Shown: positions 46,145-54,935 of the stretch, piece after piece
Position numbering within the stretch: the stretch's first letter is position 1
Layout of the letters: every line of letters begins with the position of its first letter
Assembly: GCA_002506755.1 (NCBI GenBank)
Contig: DAYD01000018.1
Span: forward strand, 1-64,000
Direction of reading: 5' to 3'
Source of the DNA: Euryarchaeota archaeon UBA462
GTDB lineage: Archaea > Thermoplasmatota > Poseidoniia > Poseidoniales > Thalassarchaeaceae
DNA: 64,000 nucleotides
Notes under the pieces: generated by a model
What the model was told of the DNA's origin: nothing
Seen by the model: the letters and a program-made list of their open reading frames with translations, nothing else
Database searches by the model: none
Translations under genes and position numbers: made by a program

Positions 46145-46740
46145 TTTGCCGCTCCGGGGGAGTGGTGTGAGGGCGCTTCGGCGCAACTCGCGGGCCACAA
46201 AAACCGAGCCCCGAAACCGGGGCGGTAAAATCGAAATCCGAAAGGAAATCGAGGAAAGCTGAAGCGTCATGTGGGCGTGGATGCAACGGCGAAGATTTAG
46301 GACAAACCGGACGCAAGGAAGGTAAGAGCTAGGTTAGAGTTGAAGAGATACACGCGCGTAGGGTGATGAGAATGAACCTGGGTCGCGTAAGTGGGAAACG
46401 AAGTGAAAAGAACCCGACGCAAGGAAGGTAATGGAAACTAAGGGAAACACTTGGCAACAAGGGCGGGGAGACCCGTGGAGAAGCTAGTATCGAGACGTAG
46501 AAGGTTAATCGGAGACGAAGCACCTAAAACGGATGCGGCAAAAGAGAGAGAGATCCCTCTTTAGTCGGAAAATGACAAAGGAAGAGCGAGAAGTTCCGGA
46601 GTCATCTACCCGGGGAATCCCGGGCCTTCGGGCCCGGGCGACACCCGGACCCTGCGGAGTTAACAGGGGGGGAAGCTCCCCCATGTGCGGAACCCCCTGT
46701 TGCTCCCACCTGGTTATCAGGCCCTTAGAAATAAAAGCAC
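46145..46740 (+). ncRNA. Candidate long structured non-coding RNA (about 600 nt), no family recognised
   Basis: The 709-bp gap (46051-46759) has no credible gene but is rich in stem-loops on the plus strand. These include GCGC-UUCG-GCGC (46173-46184) inside a larger stem (46162-46198); GCCCCG/CGGGGC (46208-46223); a GAAA-capped stem with symmetric AA/AA loop (46231-46252); ACGCG/CGCGT (46352-46388); a GAAA-capped stem (46438-46454); a GAGA-capped stem (46464-46475); an 8-bp UUCG stem (46619-46638); AACAGGGGG/CCCCCTGTT (46662-46701); CCTG/CAGG (46709-46721). The plus strand is purine-rich with many GNRA-like loops, as in large RNAs. A 16-base sequence occurs twice. GAGGAAAG (46251-46258) matches the first part of the RNase P CR-I signature, but what follows differs and no ACAGAA partner is present. 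No SRP RNA core was found. Confidence 0.6.
46310..46431 (+). repeat. 16-base direct repeat inside the structured RNA
   Basis: GACGCAAGGAAGGTAA occurs exactly at 46310-46325 and again at 46416-46431, 106 bases apart. The flanks are also similar (AAACCG before the first, GAACCC before the second). This suggests two equivalent modules or two binding sites for one protein. Confidence 0.9.
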
Positions 46741-46759
46741 TAGAGGTAGCTAGATCAAA

Positions 46760-48361
46760 TCATGATTTAGGGCCAATCATGTTCTGAGGTTTTACCCAAT
46801 TATCAAAATCCTCGTCGGTTAAAATCTTCAGATCTATAGCGCTCTGCCTTAGAGTGAGACCCTGCTCATGAGCGTGCTTGGCAATCTTCGCAGAATTGTC
46901 ATATCCGATATGCGGATTTAATGCTGTCACAAGCATTAGTGAGTTCTCCAGATGTTCAGAGATCTTTGTCTCATTAGCCACCAGCCCTTCTACACATCTT
47001 TCGGAGAAGGAGATGCAAGCGTCAGAAACTAATCTTATACTGTGAAGTAAGTTGTGAATCATCATTGGCTTGTATACGTTAAGCTCAAAGTTTCCTTGGC
47101 TACCACCTATCGAGGTCGCTAGATGATTCCCCATAACCTGACAACAAACCATAGTCATGGCCTCGGACTGGGTTGGATTTACCTTGCCCGGCATTATACT
47201 TGAGCCTGGCTCGTTTGCGGGCAGTGATAGTTCACCTAATCCGCACCTTGGGCCTGAACCAAGCCACCTGATATCATTGGCTATCTTCATCAACGACGCA
47301 GCCAATGTATTCAGTGATCCGGATGCAGCTACTATGGCGTCATGAGAGGCTAACTGGGCGAATTTATTTTCAGCGCTGATGAATGGGAGATTGGTCTTTT
47401 CTGCGATGCGCTCCGCAACAATATCTGCAAAATCTTTACGAGTGTTGAGGCCAGTTCCAACTGCAGTTCCACCCAAGGCTAGCTCGAAAAGATCTGCTTG
47501 AGAAGCTTGGATTCTAACTAGGTCAGCATCCAGCATAGAGACATAGGCGCCAAATTCCTGTCCCAATGTCAAGGGAACTGCATCCATTAGATGTGTTCTT
47601 CCTATTTTGACTATGCCGGAGAACTCCCCGGCCTTTTCGGCTAGAGCTGCCCGCAGTATTTCTATTGCAGGTATTAGGCTTTGATTTATTTCAACGGCTG
47701 CCGCTATGTGCATTGCCGTAGGAAAGGTGTCATTGCTAGATTGTGCCATGTTAACATGGTCATTGGGATGGATTGGATCCTTGCTTCCTAGTTTTCCTCC
47801 TATCAACTCAATTGCACGATTGGCAATTACTTCGTTAGCGTTCATATTTGTCTGAGTCCCAGAACCAGTTTGCCATATCCTAAGTGGGAAATGTTCATCC
47901 AAAGACCCGGAAATAACCTCCTCACATGCTCGATAAATTAGTTGTCCCGTCTCTTCATTAAGGTCTCCAAGCTCTACGTTTGTTTCCGCTGCGGCTTGCT
48001 TCAGGATTCCGAAAGCCCGTATTAATGACCTTGGCATTTTATCTTGGCCGATATCGAAGTTCACCAATGATCTAGCTGTCTGAGCCCCATAATACCTATC
48101 TGCGGGTACATCAATCTCTCCCATGGTATCCTTCTCTAACCTGACCTTTCCACTGGTTATTTTCGGTTTTGTTGGCTCTGATTTTACGGATTCTGTTCGG
48201 AAGACCTCCTTCCCGGACAGAGAGTTCTCAATCATCTTCGAAATCGTAGCAGATCTTCCACTATCCCTACCTTTGCCTACTCTAGCATCGAGCCTCTTCG
48301 CCAAATCCTCGGGTATGCTTACTGTGATTATCCTCCGATCTCCGGAGCGGTGCTTCGCCAT
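46760..48361 (-). CDS. fumC: Class II fumarate hydratase with N-terminal ribbon-helix-helix DNA-binding domain
   Basis: The enzyme interconverts fumarate and malate in the TCA cycle. From about residue 72 the 533-residue protein is an ordinary Fum[48 protein letters not shown] (about 163-183), [20 protein letters not shown] (about 197-216), the signature [16 protein letters not shown] (about 380-395). Ahead of it lies something not found in normal fumarases: residues 9-52 ([20 protein letters not shown], then [14 protein letters not shown]) read as a CopG/Arc ribbon-helix-helix, followed by a roughly 20-residue Lys/Ser/Pro linker. ATG 48361 is the only start that gives this domain; the FumC part has no start of its own with a good SD that I can see. 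A repeated TAATTA element stands directly upstream. It ends the run pyrE-csaA-cyclophilin-fumC. Confidence 0.93.
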   Translation of the reverse strand: MAKHRSGDRRIITVSIPEDLAKRLDARVGKGRDSGRSATISKMIENSLSGKEVFRTESVKSEPTKPKITSGKVRLEKDTMGEIDVPADRYYGAQTARSLVNFDIGQDKMPRSLIRAFGILKQAAAETNVELGDLNEETGQLIYRACEEVISGSLDEHFPLRIWQTGSGTQTNMNANEVIANRAIELIGGKLGSKDPIHPNDHVNMAQSSNDTFPTAMHIAAAVEINQSLIPAIEILRAALAEKAGEFSGIVKIGRTHLMDAVPLTLGQEFGAYVSMLDADLVRIQASQADLFELALGGTAVGTGLNTRKDFADIVAERIAEKTNLPFISAENKFAQLASHDAIVAASGSLNTLAASLMKIANDIRWLGSGPRCGLGELSLPANEPGSSIMPGKVNPTQSEAMTMVCCQVMGNHLATSIGGSQGNFELNVYKPMMIHNLLHSIRLVSDACISFSERCVEGLVANETKISEHLENSLMLVTALNPHIGYDNSAKIAKHAHEQGLTLRQSAIDLKILTDEDFDNWVKPQNMIGPKS

Positions 48362-48370
48362 ATTTTATCC

Positions 48371-48391
48371 ATTAATTAGTTATTAATTAAT
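48371..48391. promoter_or_regulatory. Candidate RHH operator: two ATTAATTA boxes 11 bp apart
   Basis: ATTAATTA at 48371-48378 recurs at 48382-48389, exactly one helical turn away, each holding the palindromic core TAATTA. The element fills the 44-bp gap between the cyclophilin stop and the fumC start, 10 bp from the fumC ATG. RHH proteins often bind such tandem short sites, and fumC itself carries an RHH domain. A TATA box could overlap. Binding is inference. Confidence 0.45.
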
Positions 48392-48405
48392 TTATTGGAG
48401 ACCAT

Positions 48406-48888
48406 TCAGGCTCTTTCGACTTTGATTATTTTCTGAGGATCCTCCGGCCTATCCCCCGGTACCGTTGTGGTAGATTCGATAGCTCTTACAACTTCCATCC
48501 CTTTTGCTACTTCTCCAAACACGGCATGATTTCCATCTAACCATGGAGTAGGAACTGTTGTCAGGAAAAATTGCGACCCCCCGGTGTTCCTTCCCGCGTT
48601 GGCCATGGAGAAGATTCCTGGCTTGTCGTGTTTCTTCGAGAGTGCTGATTGCTCACAATCAATCTTCCAACCGGGACCGCCAGTTCCCGCTCTACCATTG
48701 AATGGGTCACTAGAATGAGGGCATCCACCTTGAATCATGAAATCTTTGATTACTCTATGAAAGTGTAGACCGTCATAAAACCCCTCATCTACTAATTTGA
48801 GGAAGTTTCCAGTGGTTTCGGGACACTCTTCGATATAGAGTAGGATATCTATTTCGCCGGCGCTTGTTGTCATTCTAACATGAGTCAT
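48406..48888 (-). CDS. Peptidyl-prolyl cis-trans isomerase, cyclophilin type
   Basis: The ATG at 48888 (MTHVRMTTSAG) is preferred to one 9 codons earlier. The 160-residue product has the short cyclophilin pattern: DILLYIEECPETTGNFLKLVDEGFYDGLHFHRVIKDFMIQGGCP (catalytic Arg in FHRV), MANAGRNTGGSQFFLTTVPTPWLDGNHAVFGEVAKGMEVV (the GSQFFLT and WLDGNHAVFG signatures). It speeds proline isomerisation during protein folding in the cytoplasm. It is the third gene of the pyrE-csaA-cyclophilin-fumC run. Confidence 0.95.
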   Translation of the reverse strand: MTHVRMTTSAGEIDILLYIEECPETTGNFLKLVDEGFYDGLHFHRVIKDFMIQGGCPHSSDPFNGRAGTGGPGWKIDCEQSALSKKHDKPGIFSMANAGRNTGGSQFFLTTVPTPWLDGNHAVFGEVAKGMEVVRAIESTTTVPGDRPEDPQKIIKVERA

Positions 48889-48934
48889 AATTCCAAGCGG
48901 AAGCTCCAAGTTCAATATGGTATGCTTGAGGAGA

Positions 48935-49333
48935 TTACGCTATAGTTGACCCGGGCAATGTTCCTTCCGGTAATTCAAGTAGTCTTACAGTTCCATCGGG
49001 TTCCAAGGACCCAAGAATCAAAAATTGAGAAACAAAACCAGAGGGGAGGGTCTTTTCTCCGAGATTTATCGCTCCTACCACTGTCCTTCCAATCAACTGC
49101 GCACGGGAGTAGTTGGTAATTTGTGCCGAGCTCCAAAGCTTGCCTACGATTGGTCCGAAGTCCACCCTTATTTTGTATGAGGGCTTTCTCATCTCGGGAA
49201 ACTCTTCGACATCAAGGATGATTCCTGCTCTCATATCGACGGATAAGAACTCCCCTATTCCGATATACTCCTTCCTTTCTAGTTTGGTTGGGTGGTACTG
49301 TTGATTACTTGGATCTATTTCGTGCTGACCCAT
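48935..49333 (-). CDS. csaA: CsaA-like tRNA-binding (OB-fold) protein
   Basis: This 132-residue protein has the Trbp111/CsaA OB fold: FLSVDMRAGIILDVEEFPEMRKPSYKIRVDFGPIVGKLWSSAQITNYS (about 29-76), then LIGRTVVGAINLGEKTLPSGFVSQFLILG (about 80-108). CsaA proteins form dimers that bind tRNA and have been described as chaperones linked to export. The archaeal role is unclear. Its start lies 3 bp after the pyrE stop. Confidence 0.88.
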   Translation of the reverse strand: MGQHEIDPSNQQYHPTKLERKEYIGIGEFLSVDMRAGIILDVEEFPEMRKPSYKIRVDFGPIVGKLWSSAQITNYSRAQLIGRTVVGAINLGEKTLPSGFVSQFLILGSLEPDGTVRLLELPEGTLPGSTIA

Positions 49334-49336
49334 GGT

Positions 49337-49993
49337 TCAACCAACTATTTCTGATTTCAGAGTTAACGGAAAAAGTGGGATTTTCGCTTTCTCAAAGGCT
49401 TGCAGTCCGCCTTCCTCACGGTCTAGTATTGTGATGCAACCCACCACATTACAACCCATTTCAGATAGAATTTTTGAGGCTTTGAGCGATGACCCACCGG
49501 TGGTTATGACGTCCTCCAAAAGAACAATTCTGGCCCCTTCATCTAAACTGGCTCCTTCTATCCCGGGAGGGTTCCCGGTCTTTCTTCCTCCTCTGCCTTT
49601 TGGCTCCTTCCTTACAATGAACCCTCGAAGCAATGAGCCTTTTCCGGCCTTGGCAATAGCTATTCCAGTGAGGGGGACTGCCCCTAACTCCAAGCCTCCT
49701 ATAGCATCTACAGGGCCTAATTTTTCAATTTCATTGTGAATTAAAACGCCTAAAAGATGTGCGCATTCTGGGTCCATCATAACAGGTTTCATGTCAAAGA
49801 AGTGATTGCTTTGTTTTCCACTTGCTAAAGTGAAGGAGTCTTCTGAATAAAGATAGGCCAATTCTCTGATTCTTTCAATGAGTATGTCTTTGGCATCTCC
49901 GACAGAAGTGGTGTTCATCAAACGCTTTGGCCTACAAGGAATCGGATGAAGGTTACCATCGTTGAGTGGGATTTTACTATTGATATCGGTCAA
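49337..49993 (-). CDS. pyrE: Orotate phosphoribosyltransferase
   Basis: The enzyme joins orotate to PRPP to give OMP in pyrimidine synthesis. The PRPP loop is IVLLEDVITTGGSSLKASKIL (about 155-175), and an orotate site segment reads FTLASGKQSNHFFDMKPVMMDPE (about 54-76). The family's usual length is about 190-215 residues; ATG 49993 gives 218, while ATG 49918 (MNTTSVGDAK) gives 193 and may be the true start. It is divergent from polC with a 51-bp gap and opens the minus-strand run that ends with fumC. Confidence 0.94.
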   Translation of the reverse strand: MTDINSKIPLNDGNLHPIPCRPKRLMNTTSVGDAKDILIERIRELAYLYSEDSFTLASGKQSNHFFDMKPVMMDPECAHLLGVLIHNEIEKLGPVDAIGGLELGAVPLTGIAIAKAGKGSLLRGFIVRKEPKGRGGRKTGNPPGIEGASLDEGARIVLLEDVITTGGSSLKASKILSEMGCNVVGCITILDREEGGLQAFEKAKIPLFPLTLKSEIVG

Positions 49994-50044
49994 TGTTCTT
50001 GGACGGCCTATCGCTAGTAAGCCCGTTGTAGTAGTGGTGGCGTC

Positions 50045-53000
50045 ATGGAAAGTAGCTCGAAAGTTTCAGAAATTGACATCCCAAGGCTTGAGGGTGAGCG
50101 TGAATCTTATCAAAAAATACTGGATACAATGATCGAAGAGGCTTACGACTTCGCTTCCATTGCCAAACAAAAGGGTCTGGATTTCTCGGACTCCATCGAG
50201 ATTCCAAGAGCCTCAGATTTGGCTAGTAGGACCGAAAAGTTGCTGGAAGACCCATATTTGTACACTGATCCAGTAAATAGAGATCAGACTCCTTTGGCGA
50301 TTGAGTCTCATTTGAGGGAGCTTTTGTTGGAACATGACAGGGAAACTGCGGCAATAATGATTGCAATTTCGGTCACCAAAGAAATGCATTCCAGAACTGG
50401 TGACAGGAGGAGAGCCATAGACTCAGGCCTAAGGGTTGGATTGGCTGTATTGACCGAGGCCGTATTGGTAGCCCCCTTGGACGGAATTGGTGATGTGAGG
50501 ATAATGAACAATTCAGACGGCTCTGAGTTCTTGTCAATAGACTTTTGTGGCCCTATTAGAGCTGCTGGCGGAACTGCTCAGGCCTTGGGTGTTCTGATCG
50601 GAGACATTCTTAGAAGAGAGATGGGGGTTGGGAGATATTTGCCAACTATTCCAGAGGTAGAGAGAGTCAAGGAGGAATTCGGTCTTTATCGAATGAATCT
50701 ACAATACAAGCCACCCCCGGAAGAGACTGAAGTTATCGTCAATGCCTGTCCTGTAATGATCAACGGTGAAGAGACCGAAAGAATGGAGTGTGCTGGATAC
50801 AAGGAGGTTAGGAATATTGTGAATGAGAACGGTTCCTACAGGACCAGAGTTCGGGGAGGAGTTATGCTGGTGATTGGCGAGGGCTTATGTCTCAAAGCAC
50901 CAAAAATACAGACCCATACAGAAAGGCTGAGGGTGCCCGGATGGGATTTCATCTCAATTTTTGCCAAAAAGAAGAAGGGGTCAGATTCTGAAGGATTCGA
51001 AGTCAAAAGAAGGATAATTCCCAAGGAAAATAGATTCATGGGGGATGTAATTGCAGGGCGTCCTGTATTTGGTGAGCCAAGAGAACCAGGTGGGTTTCGA
51101 CTAAGATACGGCAGAAGCAGGGCAACAGGTCTCGCAGCAGCTGGCCTTAATCCAGTCACAATGGAGGCCATGGGAGGTTTTCTCTCTGTTGGGACTCAAA
51201 TGAAAATTGAGGGGCCTGGAAAAGCATGCGCAGTCACTCCTTGTGTTGATATCGATGGGCCGATGATCCTGCTATGCGACGGTTCATTCCTAAGGATAGA
51301 TTCAGAAGATGATTGGAGGGAAAATAAAGATAATTTAGACAGTATTTGGGACTCTGGAGAGATTCTTTTGGGATATGGAGAGTTTTTGGAAAATAACAAG
51401 GATTTAGTTCCTTCATCTTATTCTTTAGACTGGTGGGCTGCAGACCTTGCTGAATCTCTCGATTCTCCTGAAAAGGTGGGAAGGTTTTCTGATATCATCG
51501 GAATTAGAAGGGATAAGTTGCCCCCTGGTCTACCCTTCAATGGGGCCATCAACAGAGGGGGAGAAGATCCTCTGGATAGATCTTGGCGAAAGATAGACTG
51601 GCTTTCCTTCCTAAAGAGTTTGAATACTTCCTGGAAGCAAATTCGAGGGATAAGTGAGGTATTCGGGACTGCAATACCTCCGCCATGGAACCTATGGTGG
51701 TCGGATCTTCCTGTCCAGTTTTTACCAGATCTAGTCTCCACATTACAAGAAAGAGGATCTATTGTAGAGGGATCTCTGGTCATCAGGCAAACAGTCGAAG
51801 AATGGCCTTTCTCTTTCAATCTAGATGATCTTGGAATTGGTGATCCCTTACTTGGGGACTGGTCAAGATGGAATGAAGCCTGCAGACATGGGTTGGTCAA
51901 GTCATCTCTCATGACCCTTGGATTAAGTCATCACCATGAGAATGGAGATATTATAGTTCCAAAACATTGGGAGTCTCTACTTGATGGGCTGGGCTTGGAT
52001 TTATTTGATGGAAAGATTAGGACCAGGTATGATTGTAGAAATCTCGTCGTTGAGATAACTGACAGGATAAGATCCCTGTTGAAGACCACGACAAAGGAGG
52101 AAGAGTCTGGTGAAATGGCTGCTGATGCTTGGGAAAGTAGATCAAAATTAGACGATTATGAAATCGAAAAATCCCTACAGGTGGTAAGGAAGGCTTCTAC
52201 ATTGCCTAGGTGGGAAGACGCAGTTCCATGCAGAGTAGGTTCGAGGATGGGGAGGCCGGAGAAATCTGGAATTAGGGAGATGAATCCGAGGGTGCACGCT
52301 ATTTTCCCCATTGGCGAGAGTGGAGGACCACAGAGACTGGTTTCAGAGGCGGCTTCTAGGGGAGCCATTAGAGTGGTTGTTGGCCCCAGAGTATGCCAGA
52401 ATTGTGGTCGCCAGACCCCTCATATCAGATGCCACCACAAAACTGATTCGAACCAATCTACTACCTGCGGAGGTAGGACTGCAAGCTCGGCAAAAAGAGG
52501 CAGAGGTAGGAGGAAGGGTGAAAGGACCGCCATAGACCTGGCCCCAATTTTAGAAGAAAAGAGGAGAAGTCTCGGATTGGATAGACTTCCCAAAAAAATC
52601 AAAGCGGTCAAGGGCCTTTTCTCGGAGGATCAAACCCCTGAACCTATAGAAAAGGGAATTCTAAGGGCCTTGCACGGAGTCTCGGTATTCAGAGACGGTA
52701 CGTCTAGGTTCGATATGAGTGACGTACCAGTGACGCATTTCAGACCATCAGAAATTAATACTCCATGGAAGATACTGGCAAACCTCGGATACACGCACGA
52801 TGTCAGAGGGGATGCCCTAGAAAGTGACGAGCAAATCCTGGAACTTCTTCCCCAGGACTTCATTCCCTCAAGTATTGCCTCAGATCATCTGCTATCTACT
52901 TGTGAATTTGTTGATGACTTATTGGTCAGATTCTACGGAATGGAGGGTTTCTATAACGCAAAGGTACCAGAGGATATAGTCGGCCACATTGCAATAGGCC

Positions 53001-53905
53001 TGGCCCCTCACACCTCTGGAGGAGTTGCATGCAGGATCATTGGGTGGACCGATGCATCAGCGGGATACGCTCACCCCCTATTCCACGCAGCTAAACGAAG
53101 GAACTGTGATGGCGATGAGGATAGCATAATGATGCTGATGGACGGTCTGCTGAATTTCTCTCAATCCATCTTACCAGCTAACAGGGGCGGCAGGATGGAT
53201 GCTCCTCTAGTGCTGACAACTAGATTGAATCCTAGTGAAATTGACAAAGAGGCTCTGAATGTAGATTGCTCCTGGGGGTATAGCCGAGAATTCTACGAAG
53301 CTACTTTGGAGCAACCACACTCCAAGGACTTACGCGGCATTGTGGATATTGTAGAAGGGAGGCTAGGGATGATTGGAGAAATAAGGGGATATGGCTGGAC
53401 TCATGACTCCGGTCCTCTTGACGCTGGTCCAACGAACTCTTCTTACAAGACCCTCTTGACCATGAAGGACAAGTTAGATAGCCAACTGGAACTGGGAAGG
53501 GTGCTGAGATCGGTCGGAGTCAGAAAGGTGGCAAAACAGGTTATTGAGTCTCACTTTCTTCCTGACATGAGGGGCAATCTTATGGCTTATACTAGGCAAA
53601 AGGTGAGGTGCGTGAAATGTGGTGAGTCGTATCGAAGAGTTCCTCTTGCGGGAAAGTGCATTAAGGAAGTAAGAACTTCTGGAGGTTTTTCAACATCAGG
53701 AGGAGATTCCTCTTGTGGGGGGAACGTGATTCTCACTGTTTCAAAAGGCAATGTGGAGAAATACATAGGAATCACAGAAGAGGTGATGGAGAGCTATGGT
53801 GTTGACGATTACACAAAGCATAGAGTAGGATGGATGTCATCTAGCGTCGACTCATTATTCAACAATGACAAAGTCACAGTAATGACCCTTGAGGATTTCA
53901 TATAA
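50045..53905 (+). CDS. polC: DNA polymerase D large subunit (DP2)
   Basis: This is the catalytic subunit of the euryarchaeal replicative polymerase PolD. The 1286-residue length is normal for an intein-free DP2. It shows the N-terminal DFCGPIRAAGGTAQALGVLIGDILRREMG (about 161-189), FRLRYGRSRATGLAAAGLNP (about 351-370), a first zinc cluster CQNCGRQTPHIRCHHKT (about 783-799), the active site region HPLFHAAKRRNCDGDEDSIMMLMD (about 1009-1032, with the catalytic Asp pair in NCDGDED), and a C-terminal zinc ribbon CVKCGESYRRVPLAGKC (about 1189-1205). The small subunit DP1 is not in the window. The gene overlaps the stop of the FlaK gene by 8 bp (tail to tail). Confidence 0.97.
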   Translation: MESSSKVSEIDIPRLEGERESYQKILDTMIEEAYDFASIAKQKGLDFSDSIEIPRASDLASRTEKLLEDPYLYTDPVNRDQTPLAIESHLRELLLEHDRETAAIMIAISVTKEMHSRTGDRRRAIDSGLRVGLAVLTEAVLVAPLDGIGDVRIMNNSDGSEFLSIDFCGPIRAAGGTAQALGVLIGDILRREMGVGRYLPTIPEVERVKEEFGLYRMNLQYKPPPEETEVIVNACPVMINGEETERMECAGYKEVRNIVNENGSYRTRVRGGVMLVIGEGLCLKAPKIQTHTERLRVPGWDFISIFAKKKKGSDSEGFEVKRRIIPKENRFMGDVIAGRPVFGEPREPGGFRLRYGRSRATGLAAAGLNPVTMEAMGGFLSVGTQMKIEGPGKACAVTPCVDIDGPMILLCDGSFLRIDSEDDWRENKDNLDSIWDSGEILLGYGEFLENNKDLVPSSYSLDWWAADLAESLDSPEKVGRFSDIIGIRRDKLPPGLPFNGAINRGGEDPLDRSWRKIDWLSFLKSLNTSWKQIRGISEVFGTAIPPPWNLWWSDLPVQFLPDLVSTLQERGSIVEGSLVIRQTVEEWPFSFNLDDLGIGDPLLGDWSRWNEACRHGLVKSSLMTLGLSHHHENGDIIVPKHWESLLDGLGLDLFDGKIRTRYDCRNLVVEITDRIRSLLKTTTKEEESGEMAADAWESRSKLDDYEIEKSLQVVRKASTLPRWEDAVPCRVGSRMGRPEKSGIREMNPRVHAIFPIGESGGPQRLVSEAASRGAIRVVVGPRVCQNCGRQTPHIRCHHKTDSNQSTTCGGRTASSAKRGRGRRKGERTAIDLAPILEEKRRSLGLDRLPKKIKAVKGLFSEDQTPEPIEKGILRALHGVSVFRDGTSRFDMSDVPVTHFRPSEINTPWKILANLGYTHDVRGDALESDEQILELLPQDFIPSSIASDHLLSTCEFVDDLLVRFYGMEGFYNAKVPEDIVGHIAIGLAPHTSGGVACRIIGWTDASAGYAHPLFHAAKRRNCDGDEDSIMMLMDGLLNFSQSILPANRGGRMDAPLVLTTRLNPSEIDKEALNVDCSWGYSREFYEATLEQPHSKDLRGIVDIVEGRLGMIGEIRGYGWTHDSGPLDAGPTNSSYKTLLTMKDKLDSQLELGRVLRSVGVRKVAKQVIESHFLPDMRGNLMAYTRQKVRCVKCGESYRRVPLAGKCIKEVRTSGGFSTSGGDSSCGGNVILTVSKGNVEKYIGITEEVMESYGVDDYTKHRVGWMSSSVDSLFNNDKVTVMTLEDFI

Positions 53906-54890
53906 TGAGAGGAGCGATTGGGTCTCCGAAAAACACCAAAGGGAAAATTCCAAGGAAGAGGTAAACTAGGAAAGGGTGCTTTCTAGCTACCCAAACAGTC
54001 TCCAACCCCATTTCATCCAATAACTCCATTTCCGTCGATCTGCTGCCTGAAAAAGAATACTCGGAAGATGATGATTTTTTCGATGGTAAAATCCGATTCA
54101 CGACCCTTGGACCATTTTCATGATCGACTAACTCTGTTAGAACCCAAGAGTTGTCATCCTCTACTTCGGATAATCTCTTTCGAGTAGCATGCCACGCCAT
54201 CTTGAGGTCGGAAATCGATTCTACATTTCCCATTACGATATTATTGATGAAGATTAATGGCGGAGCCAATATGAATGCCGCGCCAGCCCAGACAAAGAGG
54301 GCCATTGATGGAGGTATTCCGAAGACTAGATCTTCATCAAGATGAAGCATTTGATCTGGCAGATATGCCCATGACGGAAAATACAGAGTTACTAGAATTA
54401 GAGCCTTCACATCTGCCCCCCCTTGAATTACACCAAGGCGCCAAGCTGTGAGGTACACGCCCATTGTAACTAATGCTCCCAATAAGCTCCACCAAAGTAT
54501 TGTGTCTGGGGATTCCTCGCCTAATATAAGATCGATAAAATTGGTATCATAGTTCTCTATGATACCAAGGGTTATGCCAGAAATTGCTAGTATGTATAGT
54601 ACGAAAATGAAAGTTTCATTCCTTGTCCAGTCCTTTATCCTCCTAGGGTCTGAAGGCCTTACGAAGCAGGATGAGAAGGTTGCAACCAAAGCAAAAACCA
54701 TGCAGATATTGGCGAAGTTATCTGAATTAGATAGCACTTCGAAAAGGAGTATTAGCGACCCTGGAATGGCCCACCAGAGCCAATGAGTATCTCGCACATG
54801 GAGAGTCACGTAATCAGAGCGAGCGGCTGCGGCCATGCATAGTATCAATGTAGAAATCCTAATTGTTGAGAGCAGTGGGTCAGCAGTCAC
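53898..54890 (-). CDS. Prepilin/prearchaellin peptidase (A24 family, FlaK/ArlK-like)
   Basis: This membrane aspartate protease removes the N-terminal leader of archaellins. The GTG at 54890 starts a 330-residue protein with six or more membrane helices and the two family Asp residues: ARSDYVTLHVRDTHW (Asp 26) and the GxxD motif QGGADVKALILVTLYFP (Asp 160). A cytoplasmic loop of about 80 residues lies at about 216-300 (MGNVESISDLKMAWHATRKRLSE, LPSKKSSSSEYSFSGSRS), and a last helix near the C-terminus. Its place right after flaJ makes processing of the archaellins in the same cluster the likely role. FlaK genes are often unlinked, so inclusion here is informative. Confidence 0.85.
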   Translation of the reverse strand: MTADPLLSTIRISTLILCMAAAARSDYVTLHVRDTHWLWWAIPGSLILLFEVLSNSDNFANICMVFALVATFSSCFVRPSDPRRIKDWTRNETFIFVLYILAISGITLGIIENYDTNFIDLILGEESPDTILWWSLLGALVTMGVYLTAWRLGVIQGGADVKALILVTLYFPSWAYLPDQMLHLDEDLVFGIPPSMALFVWAGAAFILAPPLIFINNIVMGNVESISDLKMAWHATRKRLSEVEDDNSWVLTELVDHENGPRVVNRILPSKKSSSSEYSFSGSRSTEMELLDEMGLETVWVARKHPFLVYLFLGIFPLVFFGDPIAPLII

Positions 54891-54935
54891 GATGTCAGGT
54901 CTGCTGTCTGAGTCATCAAACCTTCTGCGCTCTCG

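Noticed and set aside
46251..46258. GAGGAAAG as evidence for RNase P RNA
   Set aside because: It equals the first half of CR-I, but the bases after it and the lack of a matching ACAGAA/CR-V strand do not support a standard P4 helix. It is kept only as a possibility to test.
46590..46735. SRP RNA on either strand in the GC-rich part
   Set aside because: The GC-rich hairpins superficially resemble an Alu domain on the minus strand, but the helix 8 core (GGAAG/AGCAG loop) is absent and the UGU is inside a perfect stem.
46533..46787. An 84-codon plus-strand frame, and two minus-strand frames at 46101-46316 and 46329-46523
   Set aside because: All lie in the structured RNA region. The translations are low in hydrophobic cores and follow the RNA's repeats and purine bias; the plus frame runs into the fumarase tail. 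They are shadows of RNA structure.
50045..53905. Possible intein in PolD large subunit
   Set aside because: The length is normal and the conserved motifs follow each other without an insertion; no splicing motifs are visible.
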